Notes under the pieces: generated by a model | The model's input: the letters and a program-made list of their open reading frames with translations, nothing else | Databases searched by the model: none | What the model was told of the DNA's origin: nothing | In this document: one piece after another, positions 54,901 through 63,493 of the stretch | Layout of the letters: each line of letters opens with the position of its first letter | How positions within the stretch are numbered: the first letter of the stretch is position 1 | Made by a program: the position numbers and the translations under genes | Assembly: GCA_963753135.1 (NCBI GenBank) | Contig: CAVWBA010000016.1 | Span: 248,001-312,000 of the forward strand | Reading direction: 5' to 3' | Length of the DNA stretch: 64,000 nt | Source of the DNA: Roseiarcus sp963753135 | GTDB taxonomy: Bacteria; Pseudomonadota; Alphaproteobacteria; Rhizobiales; Beijerinckiaceae

Positions 54901-56454
54901 ATGACCGGACAGGCTTCACCAGTTTCGCTCGTGCGCGGCAAGCATGTCATCACGCGCGCGCTCGATCGCCATCGATGGGAGCAGATCGACGATGGAGCGG
55001 TGCTCCAGCGTGACGGTATCATCATCGCGGTGGGCGCCTTCGCGGACATGCGCCGCGCCAATCCGGACGCGCCGATTGTCGGCGACGGCGAGCAGGTCCT
55101 GCTGCCGGGCTTCGTTAACGCCCATCATCATGTCGGCCTGTCGCCGGTCCAGCTCGGCGTGGCCGATGAGACGCTTGAAAAGTGGTTTGCGACCGGCATC
55201 GCCTTGCGCGACCGCATTCCGTACTATGACGCCCTCTACGCGGCGTTCGAAATGCTGGCCTCCGGCACGACGACCGCGCAGCATCTGCACGGCTGGCTCC
55301 CTGGCGGTCCACGCCAGATCGAGCAGGATTCCGAGGCGATCATCCGGGCGTACGAAGACATCGGGATGCGCGTCTCCTATTGCTACGCGTTGCGCGAGCA
55401 AAACCACCTCGTCTACGAGGCCAACGAGCAGTTCGTCGAGCGCGTCCCCGCGGAATTGCGTCCGGCGCTCGCCAAATACTTCGCCGGCTTTCAGATGCCG
55501 GCGTCGGAGACCGTCGCGCTATTTGAGCACTTGTTCGCCAAACATGAGGGCAAGGAGCGCGTCAAAATCCAGATTGCGCCGTCGAACCTGCAATGGTGCG
55601 CCGACGAGAGTCTGGCCATGCTGGCCGACACCGCCCAGAAGCACGGCGTCCCGATTCACATGCATCTCGTCGAGACTCCCTACCAGAAGGAATATGCGCG
55701 CCGTCGCGGCGGCGGGACTGCTGTCGATTACATCGAACGCTTCGGCCTGCTCGGCCCGCAAATGACCCTCGGGCACGCCGTCTGGCTCTCGGAGAGCGAT
55801 CTCGACAAGCTCGCCAGCACGCGAACCAGCGTCTGCCACAATTGCAGCTCCAACCTGCGGCTGCGTAGCGGCGTGTTGCCGCTCAACCGGATAGAGGCGC
55901 GAGGGATCAACACGGCGATTGGCACGGACGACATGGGCGTCAATGACGATCAGGATATGCTGCAGGAGATGCGCATGGTTCTATGCGCCCATCGCGAACC
56001 AGGCATGGATGACAGCGTCCCAACGATGGCGCAGGTCTTCCGCATGGCGACGAGCAGCGGCGCCAAAACGACCCCCTACGGCGACACGATTGGCTCGCTC
56101 GAAGTCGGCAAGGCGGCCGACATGGTGCTCATCGACTGGAAGCAGATCAGCGAGCCATATCTTGATCCCGAGACGCCGGCGCTCGATGCGGTGATCCATC
56201 GCGCCAAGACGCGCGGCGTACGGACGGTCATCGTTGGCGGGGAGATCGTCTATGAGGACGGCAAGTTCACCCGGGTCGATCGCGACAACGCCTTGCGCGA
56301 GTTCTCCGAAATTCTGAAGCGGCCGCTCACGGAGGATGAGAGGAACCGCAGGCGCCTCGCCAAGGCCGTCCTGCCGCATGTCGCGTCGTTTTACGACGGC
56401 TACCTCGATCCCGGCGCGCACGAGCCTTATTACTGCCAGAACTCGAGGACTTGA
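54901..56454 (+). CDS. Amidohydrolase-superfamily deaminase/chlorohydrolase-like, tandem copy 1
   Basis: Protein of 517 residues of the cytosine deaminase/AtzB-TrzN/guanine deaminase branch, which hydrolyses exocyclic amino (or other leaving) groups on N-heterocycles. The metal HxH site is LPGFVNAHHHVGL, later ligands lie in PIHMHLVETPYQ, TLGHAVWLSESD and AIGTDDMGVNDDQDM. The N- and C-terminal beta-sandwich pieces (LVRGKHVITRALDRHRWEQIDDGAVLQRDGIIIAVGAF and GKAADMVLIDW..VIVGGEIVYEDGKF) are complete. It starts one base after the ABC ATPase stop. The neighbour at 56533 is a diverged tandem duplicate. The substrate is unknown. Confidence 0.87.
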   Translation: MTGQASPVSLVRGKHVITRALDRHRWEQIDDGAVLQRDGIIIAVGAFADMRRANPDAPIVGDGEQVLLPGFVNAHHHVGLSPVQLGVADETLEKWFATGIALRDRIPYYDALYAAFEMLASGTTTAQHLHGWLPGGPRQIEQDSEAIIRAYEDIGMRVSYCYALREQNHLVYEANEQFVERVPAELRPALAKYFAGFQMPASETVALFEHLFAKHEGKERVKIQIAPSNLQWCADESLAMLADTAQKHGVPIHMHLVETPYQKEYARRRGGGTAVDYIERFGLLGPQMTLGHAVWLSESDLDKLASTRTSVCHNCSSNLRLRSGVLPLNRIEARGINTAIGTDDMGVNDDQDMLQEMRMVLCAHREPGMDDSVPTMAQVFRMATSSGAKTTPYGDTIGSLEVGKAADMVLIDWKQISEPYLDPETPALDAVIHRAKTRGVRTVIVGGEIVYEDGKFTRVDRDNALREFSEILKRPLTEDERNRRRLAKAVLPHVASFYDGYLDPGAHEPYYCQNSRT

Positions 56455-56532
56455 GGACACCGCAGCTCACGGGCGGCGAGCAGCGATCGTCTGTGGTTGA
56501 ACGTCCGGGCTGAACAGGGGAGGGGGTAATCG

Positions 56533-58071
56533 ATGTCATCTTCGATCATTCGCGGCAAGCATGTGATCACGCGCGCGCTCGATCGCCATCGTTGCGAGCA
56601 GATCGACGACGGCGCTGTCTTGCAGCGCGACGGAACCATTGTCGCCATAGGCCCCTTCGCGGAGCTGCATGCCGCAAATCCTGATGTTCCGGTCGTCGGA
56701 AATGGCGGCCAGGCGCTGCTGCCCGGGTTCGTGAACGGCCACCATCATATTGGGCTCACGCCGGTCCAGCTCGGCTCACCGGACATGCCGCTCGAACTGT
56801 GGTTCGCGACCCGCCTCGTCACGCGCGACGTCGACCTCTACCTCGACACGCTCTACTCGGCCTTCGAGATGATCGCGTCCGGCATCACCACGGTTCAGCA
56901 TATTCATGGCTGGATGCCGGGCAATCTGGCGCAGGTCGAGGAGCGCTCCGAATCGGTCTTACGCGCCTACGAAGACATCGGCATGCGCGTTTCCTATTGC
57001 TTTGCGCTGCGCGACCAGAACCACCTCGTTTACGAAGCGAACGACAAGTTCCTCGAGCGCGTTTCGGCCGACGTCCGTCCTCTGCTCGCCAAACATTTCG
57101 GGCGCTTTCAACTGTCAGCCCAGGACGCGATCTCGCTTTTCGAGCACCTTTACGCCAAGCATCACAACAAGGAGCGCATCAAGATCCAACTCGCGCCCGC
57201 CAATTTGCACTGGTGCTCCGACGACGCGCTGACGATGCTCGCCGATTGTTCGGAAAAGTACGGCGTCTCGCTCCACATGCATCTCGTCGAGACCGCCTAT
57301 CAGAAGGAATATGCGCGCCGCCGCGGCGGCGGCACGGCGGTCGACTATATCGAGCGGTTTGGCCTGCTCGGGCCGAAGCTGACGCTCGGCCATGGGGTCT
57401 GGCTGTCTGAAGGAGACATCGACAGGGTCGCCGAGACAGGCACGCACATCTGCCACAATTGCAGCTCGAACTTCCGGCTGCGCAGCGGCGTCGCGCCGCT
57501 GAATTACTTCGAGGCGAAAGGCGTCAACGTCGCCATCGGGCTCGATGAGGCTGGAATCAACGACGACCGCGACATGCTGCAGGAGATGAGGATGGTGCTG
57601 CGCGCCCATCGTGAGCCCGGCATGGACGACCGCGTCCCGACGATGGCCCAGGTGTTCCGCATGGCGACGGTCGGCGGCGCGAAAACCACCCCGTTCGGGG
57701 CGCGTCTCGGCACGCTCGAAGTCGGGAGAGCGGCGGACATGGTGCTTATCGATTGGGAGCAAATCAGCTACCCCTATCTCGACGAGGAGACGCCGGCGCT
57801 CGACGCGATTGTCCAGCGCGCCAAGGTCGAAGGAGTCAAGACAGTGATCGCGGCTGGCGAAATCATCTATGAGGACGGCAAGTTCACCAAGGTCGACCGC
57901 GACGCGGCCTTGCAGCAGTTCTCCGAACTCATGGCGCGTCCGTTGAACCCGGACGAGATCGAGCGACGACGGCTATCGAAGGCGATCCTTCCCCATGTGA
58001 AATCCTTCTACGAAGGCTATTATTCGAGCGACGCTCATGTCCCCTATTACCGGCAGAATTCCAGGGTCTGA
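56533..58071 (+). CDS. Amidohydrolase-superfamily deaminase/chlorohydrolase-like, tandem copy 2
   Basis: Protein of 512 residues, aligned along its whole length with the gene at 54901 (by eye about two thirds identical). The HxH site is LPGFVNGHHHIGL; other ligand regions are SLHMHLVETAYQ, TLGHGVWLSEGD and AIGLDEAGINDDRDM. The segment between 107 and 140 (MPLELWFATRLVTRDVDLYLDTLYSAF) and the GLDE for GTDD change in the last ligand loop differ from copy 1, hinting at different substrate preference. The ATG at 56533 follows GGGAGGGGG. It is probably in the same transcript, 78 bp downstream. Confidence 0.87.
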   Translation: MSSSIIRGKHVITRALDRHRCEQIDDGAVLQRDGTIVAIGPFAELHAANPDVPVVGNGGQALLPGFVNGHHHIGLTPVQLGSPDMPLELWFATRLVTRDVDLYLDTLYSAFEMIASGITTVQHIHGWMPGNLAQVEERSESVLRAYEDIGMRVSYCFALRDQNHLVYEANDKFLERVSADVRPLLAKHFGRFQLSAQDAISLFEHLYAKHHNKERIKIQLAPANLHWCSDDALTMLADCSEKYGVSLHMHLVETAYQKEYARRRGGGTAVDYIERFGLLGPKLTLGHGVWLSEGDIDRVAETGTHICHNCSSNFRLRSGVAPLNYFEAKGVNVAIGLDEAGINDDRDMLQEMRMVLRAHREPGMDDRVPTMAQVFRMATVGGAKTTPFGARLGTLEVGRAADMVLIDWEQISYPYLDEETPALDAIVQRAKVEGVKTVIAAGEIIYEDGKFTKVDRDAALQQFSELMARPLNPDEIERRRLSKAILPHVKSFYEGYYSSDAHVPYYRQNSRV

Positions 58072-58104
58072 CGTGTGGCGACTCGCTAACGCTCCGCCTA
58101 GTCC

Positions 58105-59682
58105 ATGACGAGCCCCGAACCTAAAACTGGCGCGAACGAAACTGGCGGGCCCTCGCTGCTCATCCGCGGCGGCCGTGTCTATCGCCATGACGGCGACGTC
58201 GACGATCCGCCCGTGGGCGACATTCTTATCCAGGGTTCGCGCATCGTCTCGGTGACCTCGCCTGACGAGGACGCCGCGCGGAAGCATGAGATTGTGCGCC
58301 GCTCGACCGACTCGAGCGAGGCGCAGGTGATCGAGGCGCAAGGCAAGCTTGTTCTGCCCGGATTTGTGAACGCGCACTATCACTCCTACGACGTCCTCGC
58401 GAAAGGCCTGCTCGAGGACATGCCGTTCGACGTCTGGGCACTGCATTCGCAGCCCGCTTATTTCGGCAAACGCAGCAAGGAGGAGATCCGCGCCCGCACT
58501 TTGCTCGGCGCGGTCGAATGTTTGCGGAACGGCGTGACGACGGTTCAGGACATGAACTCGCTCGTACCGCAGGACGAGGAGACGCTCGACACGATCCTCA
58601 GCGCGTATGAGGAGGTCGGCATCCGCGTCGTCTTCTCCATCGCCGTCCGCGATGTCGGCGCACTGGACATCGCCGAGTTTCTGCCGTCGCACACGCCAGA
58701 ATCCGTGATGGCACTCATACGTGGCGCCTCGAAGGACCCGCGCGAGGAGATCGCCTTCGTCGAGCGCCAAATTAAACGGCTCACGCCGTTGCCGCCGCGG
58801 ATAACCTGGGGCCTGAGCCCTTCGGGACCGCAGCGCTCGTCGCGCGCCTTGCTGGAAGGCGTGGCCGACCTCGCCCGTCAACGCGAGCTGCCGGTCTTCA
58901 CCCATGTGTACGAGACCAAGGCGCAGACCGCAAAGGCGCGCACGATCTACGGCGCGCACGGCGGCTCGATGATTCGTCATCTCGCCGACGTCGGATTATT
59001 GACGCCGCGCACGACGATCGCTCACGGCGTCTGGTTGATGCAGGATGAAATCGAGCTGATGGCCGAGCATGGCAGCGGCGTCGCTCACAACCCCATCAGC
59101 AACCTCAAGCTCAAAAGCGGCGTCGCGCCGATGCGGGCGGCGATGCAAGCCGGAGTCAATATCGCGCTCGGCTGCGACAATTGCAGTTGCAGCGATTGCC
59201 AGAGCATGTTCCAGGCGATGAAGATGTTCTGCCTGCTGGCCGCGATCACCGATCCGAACCCGACGGGCGTGCGCGCGGTCGATGCGATCCGTGCGGCGAC
59301 GCTGGGCGGCGCGCGTGCGATGAACCTTGACGGCGAGATCGGTGCGATCGCGCCCGGCATGAGGGCCGATCTCGTTATCCTTGATCTTGCCGACGTCGTT
59401 TTTCAGCCGTTGAACAGCGTCGCCCGGCAGCTCGTGTTCGGCGAGTCGGGCCGGGGCGTCGAAACGACGATTGTCGATGGCAGGATCATCATGCGCGACC
59501 GCCGCATGCTCGCGATCGACGAGGGGGCGCTGCGAGGCGAGCTTGCGGCGATAATGCCAACGTTCCGTCGCGACTTCGCGAATGTCGCCGAGGCCAACCG
59601 CGAGGCGATTCCTTACCTGCTCGTCGCCAATGAGCGGCTGAAGTCTCACAATGTAGGGATCAACCGGTTCGTCGCCTCATGA
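58105..59682 (+). CDS. Amidohydrolase-superfamily protein, third of the row
   Basis: Protein of 525 residues from the same superfamily but a different subgroup from the two upstream. HxH lies in LPGFVNAHYHSYDVLAKGLLEDMPFDVW, further ligands in PVFTHVYETKAQ, TIAHGVWLMQDEIELMAEHGSGVAHNPISNLKLKSGVAPM and ALGCDNCSCSDCQSMFQAMK. The CDNCSCSDC stretch is Cys-rich where relatives have GTDG(A)xS, an unusual feature near the active site. It probably acts on the product of the two upstream enzymes. No break in frame. Confidence 0.84.
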   Translation: MTSPEPKTGANETGGPSLLIRGGRVYRHDGDVDDPPVGDILIQGSRIVSVTSPDEDAARKHEIVRRSTDSSEAQVIEAQGKLVLPGFVNAHYHSYDVLAKGLLEDMPFDVWALHSQPAYFGKRSKEEIRARTLLGAVECLRNGVTTVQDMNSLVPQDEETLDTILSAYEEVGIRVVFSIAVRDVGALDIAEFLPSHTPESVMALIRGASKDPREEIAFVERQIKRLTPLPPRITWGLSPSGPQRSSRALLEGVADLARQRELPVFTHVYETKAQTAKARTIYGAHGGSMIRHLADVGLLTPRTTIAHGVWLMQDEIELMAEHGSGVAHNPISNLKLKSGVAPMRAAMQAGVNIALGCDNCSCSDCQSMFQAMKMFCLLAAITDPNPTGVRAVDAIRAATLGGARAMNLDGEIGAIAPGMRADLVILDLADVVFQPLNSVARQLVFGESGRGVETTIVDGRIIMRDRRMLAIDEGALRGELAAIMPTFRRDFANVAEANREAIPYLLVANERLKSHNVGINRFVAS

Positions 59683-59781
59683 TCGGCGCGTTCTGCGTCC
59701 TTCGAGGGCGCTTCGCGGCGCCTCAGGACGGGGGTAAGATAAGATACGCGAACTTCAGAACCGGGATACGAGGCTGGACCC

Positions 59782-60548
59782 ATGCTGTTTCGGACCGAGC
59801 CCTCGGGCGTTCTCGCCATCAGCCAGCCGCCCATGCGTGGATCTCGGGGCAGATTCTGCGCGCCTGGGACGAGCCGCTCGGCCAGCCGCTGTTGCTCGCT
59901 GCGGAGCAGCACGACATCGGCTGGCTTGACTGGGAGACGGCGCCGACTTTCAATCCCGAGACCGGGCGCCCGCATCTCTTTCGTGAGATCGGCGCGGCAG
60001 TGCATTCGCCGATGTGGAGGCAGGGCGTCGAGCGCGCGCTCGGCGCTTGGGGCGCTCATGTCGCGCTTCTTATCTCGCGGCACGGCGGAGTGATCTACCG
60101 GCGCTACACCGACCGGCACCGCACTGGCGAAGCAGACGCCGCGGCAGCCCAAGCGTATCTGGAGACGCAAGCGCTCGTCGAGGCGGAATGGGCGAGGATG
60201 CTGGGCCTGGATGCCGCCATACTTCAGAAAGAGACAATGCTTGTGGCGTTGGTCGACACCCTGTCGCTCGCCTTGTGCGGCGAGTTGAAGACGCCGATCG
60301 AACTTATGGCGCCGAACGCGAGCGGAGGGACCGAGACCCTACGGCTGATGGAACGGCCCGGTCATCCTTTTGAGTTTGTCCTCTCGCCATGGCCGCTCAG
60401 ACAGGATGTGCTGACGGTCGAAGGCGAGGCGCGTTCGCTTCCGGCGGCGGGACGTTTCGCCGATGAGGCTGCGATGCGGACATGGCTCAAGTCGCCTGAG
60501 CGTACGGTGTTTCGCGCACGGCTGATGAGCAAATTCCCAACCGGCTGA
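59782..60548 (+). CDS. DUF3891 family protein, frameshifted near its start
   Basis: Protein of about 255 residues of unknown function. The family start LFRTEPSGVLAISQP is in one frame and AHAWISGQILRAWDEPLGQPLLLAAEQHDIGWLDWETAPTFNPETGRPHLFREI in the next. Here one base is missing near 59829, unlike the extra bases elsewhere. Conserved His/Asp residues (AHAW, EQHDIGW, SRHGG) suggest an HD-like metal hydrolase, which is inference. The C-terminus FVLSPWPLRQDVLTVEGEARSLP is typical of the family. It is 100 bp after the third amidohydrolase and probably in the same operon. Confidence 0.78.
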
Positions 60549-60586
60549 ACGGCGATCAGCTTCGAGCCATTGGCGAAGGCAGGCAG

Positions 60587-61075
60587 CTATTTCTCCGTGT
60601 ATTTCTTGGCCCACTCGACGCCATCCCAGGTGATCATCTTCGTCGGGACGATCTTGATCAGGTAGCGCGGCCGGTCGTAGGTCGGCACGAGATATTCCGG
60701 CCCGCGCTCGCCGAGGTAGCGCACCGACGTGCGGTTGGCGACTCCCAGGCACTCTCCCTGCATCGGCGCCGGGCCAGAGACGATCTCGGCCTTCCCTTGC
60801 GCGACGATGCGCCTGTAGGTCCCGCTGTCGTGCGCGCACGAAATGCCGACATTCGGATTCTTCTTGATATGCGCAATCCAGGCTGCCCGCTCCCGCACGA
60901 CCATCCAGAAGGCCTCGCCGTCCCATTCCTGCCAGACTGGGGTGACGTAAGGCACGCCGTTCTCGTCGATCGTGGCGATCCGCGCGACCACCGGCTCGGC
61001 CAGAAATTCTTTGATCTCCGCGGGCGTGAGCTTGCGGTTCTTTCCCATCCATTCGGGGTGTTGCTTGTCCGTCAC
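60587..61075 (-). CDS. Pyridoxamine 5'-phosphate oxidase-fold (PPOX) protein
   Basis: Split-barrel flavin-binding protein of 162 residues: LTPAEIKEFLAEPVVARIATIDENGVPYVTPVWQEWDGEAFWMVVRERAAWIAHIKKNPNVGISCAHD. The family binds FMN, F420 or haem and reduces or oxidises small substrates; which of these applies cannot be read here. It converges with the DUF3891 gene and lies 60 bp before the TIM-barrel hydrolase gene on the same strand. Confidence 0.85.
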   Translation of the reverse strand: MTDKQHPEWMGKNRKLTPAEIKEFLAEPVVARIATIDENGVPYVTPVWQEWDGEAFWMVVRERAAWIAHIKKNPNVGISCAHDSGTYRRIVAQGKAEIVSGPAPMQGECLGVANRTSVRYLGERGPEYLVPTYDRPRYLIKIVPTKMITWDGVEWAKKYTEK

Positions 61076-61135
61076 CTCAGCCTCTCCGCAGCATCATGCC
61101 GGCTTGTCCGTGAGACTCTAGTCGACCACGAGACC

Positions 61136-62065
61136 TCAGAGTGCGTCAATGCGATACAATCGCCGCGCATTGTCATGGAAAAGAGCGGACTGCTCGGCTT
61201 GTGAAAAATTGCGGACGATCGCCTTGAAGCCATCGAAGATCGCGTCGAAGCTCGTCCATAAGCGACCGACCGGGAAGTCGCTGCCGAACATCGATCGGTC
61301 GACGCCGAAGCAATCGATGCAATGCAGCGCGACCTCGCGCAAGCTTTCGGGCGTCGGGGAGGGGTCGTAGGCGGTCAGCGCCGAAATCTTGATCTGAACA
61401 TTGGGCGCTGAGCCGAGCAGTTTCAGGGCCCCCCTCCATCGCGTCATGCCTTCGGGGTCGCGATCAATGGGGCTGCCGCAATGGTTGACGATGAAGGTTT
61501 GGTTGGGGAAGTCGCGCGCCAGCCGGGCGACCTCCTCCGCTTGATAAGGATAGAGCATGAACTCGAGGAGTTGGTCGTGGCGAGCGAGCAGCGCGACGCC
61601 GCGGCGGAAATCAGCCTCGTCGGCGATGCCCGGGCGCGGGGCGAAGCATTTCGCGGGATCGGTCGGGTGCCAGCTCAGCATTTGTCGAACGCCTACGCAA
61701 CGCTCGACCTCGGACAGGCGGTCAAGCGCAGCGCCCGCGCCCGGAGCGGCGAGGTCAGCGAAGCCGATATAGCGCACGGCGACACCCGACGACTTGTCGA
61801 GCGTCTCCAGCCACTCAATCTCGGCGAGCGGATCGTCGGCGCGATCCCATGCGGCTTCTATGTGAACCGAGGCGACCACGTTCTGGTTCGCCGCGTCGCG
61901 TAGGTAGTCATCGACGAGATAGTTTCTTCGTATCGCGTCGAGATCGCCCAGCGCCTGGATTGCGCCTCCCGTGGGACGAAGCCAGGGATGCCGGTCCATG
62001 CCGAGATCCCAAAGATGACAATGCGGGTCGATGATCGGCCCCCGATACAGTTCAGCCACGTTCAA
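61136..62065 (-). CDS. Amidohydrolase-2 family TIM-barrel hydrolase (lactonase/PDC hydrolase-like)
   Basis: Protein of 309 residues with IIDPHCHLWDLGMDRHPWL at the start (HxH metal pair), NQNVVASVHIEAAWD, FIVNHCGSPIDRDPEGMTRWRGAL and the C-terminal RSMFGSDFPVGRLWTSFDAIFDGFKAI with the conserved Asp. L-fuconolactonase, 4-sulfomuconolactonase and 2-pyrone-4,6-dicarboxylate hydrolase are relatives, so it probably opens a lactone. It is divergent from the sugar-type binding-protein gene at 62377, which suggests a sugar-lactone role. Confidence 0.85.
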   Translation of the reverse strand: MNVAELYRGPIIDPHCHLWDLGMDRHPWLRPTGGAIQALGDLDAIRRNYLVDDYLRDAANQNVVASVHIEAAWDRADDPLAEIEWLETLDKSSGVAVRYIGFADLAAPGAGAALDRLSEVERCVGVRQMLSWHPTDPAKCFAPRPGIADEADFRRGVALLARHDQLLEFMLYPYQAEEVARLARDFPNQTFIVNHCGSPIDRDPEGMTRWRGALKLLGSAPNVQIKISALTAYDPSPTPESLREVALHCIDCFGVDRSMFGSDFPVGRLWTSFDAIFDGFKAIVRNFSQAEQSALFHDNARRLYRIDAL

Positions 62066-62376
62066 ATGCTCCGTGGTTTAGGTGGAGTTCGCAATGGCAG
62101 CGGCGCCGGCGATCGCGTTGGCGCTCAGAGCTCCACCCAGTCTCGCCGTAACGCCTCTCCGGCGACCACGCTAGGGCTCTCGACTCTGAGATTGCTGAGA
62201 TCCGCGCGACAAGTGTCAGAATCGTTGACTTACTGAAACGCAGACCGGTAACGTCCGCTGCGAAGTCGATCGACTGTTGGGAGACGGTTGGGGGGCTGCG
62301 CGACGATCGATGCCGATTGGTCTTCGTGACGCGGCTCGGATTGGACAAACGAGCTTCGCAGAGGGAGAACAACGAC
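62066..62376. promoter_or_regulatory. Divergent intergenic region, no clear motif
   Basis: This 311-bp gap lies between divergently transcribed genes and must hold both promoters. No sigma-54 element, strong palindrome or gene was found. GAGGGAGAA just before the ATG at 62377 is a good ribosome binding site. Confidence 0.5.
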
Positions 62377-63447
62377 ATGAAGACGATCAATTTCGCGCGG
62401 CTTGCATTCGCGCCCATGGTCGTGGCGGCTCTGGCCGTCTTGCAACTTGCCAGCGCCGGTTCGTCGTTTGCGGCCGCCAATTGCATCAAGGGCGAGCACA
62501 AACCGCCCTTCAAGATCGGCTGGGCGAACATCTATTCGATCCCGACCTGGATGAAGGAGACGACCGGCACCATCGAGGACATGGCGAACACGCTGAAAAA
62601 GCAGGGCCTGGTTGATAGCCTGACAATCACAGACGCCCAAGGCAACGCCAACACGCAGATCCAGCAAATTCAATCGATGATTGACGCCAAGCTCGACGCG
62701 ATCATCGTCGACGCCGGTTCGGCCACCGCGCTCGATCGCGTCATCGCCGACGCCTGTTCGAAAGGGATCGCCGTCACCAATTTTGACAGCCTCGTCGACA
62801 CCAAGGACCTCACCACGAAGATCGACACCGACCAGAACCAGTGGGGCAAGCTGGCCGCGGAGTGGCTCGTCAAGCAGCTCAACGGCAAAGGCAACATTCT
62901 GGTCCTAAATGGCCCGGCCGGCGTCTCGGTCAGCGACGATCGCCGCAAGGGCGCGGAGCCGGTGTTCAAGGCCAATCCGGGGATCAAGATTCTGGCGGAA
63001 ACCAACACGCCCTACAACGCCGCGCCCGCACAGGAAGCCGTCACCAACCTCTTGTTCAGCAATCCGCAGATCGACGGGGTCTGGAGCCAGGGCGGCGCGC
63101 TCTCAGCGGGGGCGGTGACCGCCTTCGAGAAACAGGGCCGCAAGCTCGTTCCGATCACGGGCGAGAACTATCGGCCATTCCTCGAGATGTGGAAGCAGAA
63201 GAAGCTCACCGCTTGGGCGACGCAGCAGCCGAATTGGCTTGCGGCCTTTGCCGTCTACGCCGCCGTGAAGGCGCTGCAGGGCGCCGACATTCCGGCCTAT
63301 ATCGATGTGCCGCTGCCGATCATCGACGAGAGCAATCTCGACAGCTACCTTGCCCGCGCCAAAGACTTCGCTGCCGACGGCTACATCTACTCGCCCTATG
63401 ACACGAAGCTGTTCGACGAGCTGATCGCCAAGAGCCTGAAGAAATAG
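62377..63447 (+). CDS. Sugar-type ABC periplasmic binding protein (type 1, RbsB-like)
   Basis: Binding protein of 356 residues with a signal peptide (MKTINFARLAFAPMVVAALAVLQLASAGSSFAAA). The mature protein has FKIGWANIYSIPTWMKETTGTIEDMANTLKKQGLVDSLTITDAQGNANTQIQQIQSMIDAKLDAIIVDAGSATALDRVIADACSKGIAVTNFDSLV and NGPAGVSVSDDRRKGAEPVFKANPG. The frame is open to 62317, but the start at 62377 has the binding site and begins the signal peptide. An RbsA-type ATPase follows, so it is the first gene of another import operon. Confidence 0.9.
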   Translation: MKTINFARLAFAPMVVAALAVLQLASAGSSFAAANCIKGEHKPPFKIGWANIYSIPTWMKETTGTIEDMANTLKKQGLVDSLTITDAQGNANTQIQQIQSMIDAKLDAIIVDAGSATALDRVIADACSKGIAVTNFDSLVDTKDLTTKIDTDQNQWGKLAAEWLVKQLNGKGNILVLNGPAGVSVSDDRRKGAEPVFKANPGIKILAETNTPYNAAPAQEAVTNLLFSNPQIDGVWSQGGALSAGAVTAFEKQGRKLVPITGENYRPFLEMWKQKKLTAWATQQPNWLAAFAVYAAVKALQGADIPAYIDVPLPIIDESNLDSYLARAKDFAADGYIYSPYDTKLFDELIAKSLKK

Positions 63448-63493
63448 CTTCGCTCCGAGCGGGCGTGAGCTAGCGCATCAGCAGCGCGGTGAT

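Noticed and set aside
62281..62376. Sigma-54-like element ahead of the 62377 binding-protein gene
   Set aside because: GGTCTTCGTGACGC has GG-N10-GC spacing but lacks the TTGC box and the GGCAC box, so it is a chance match.
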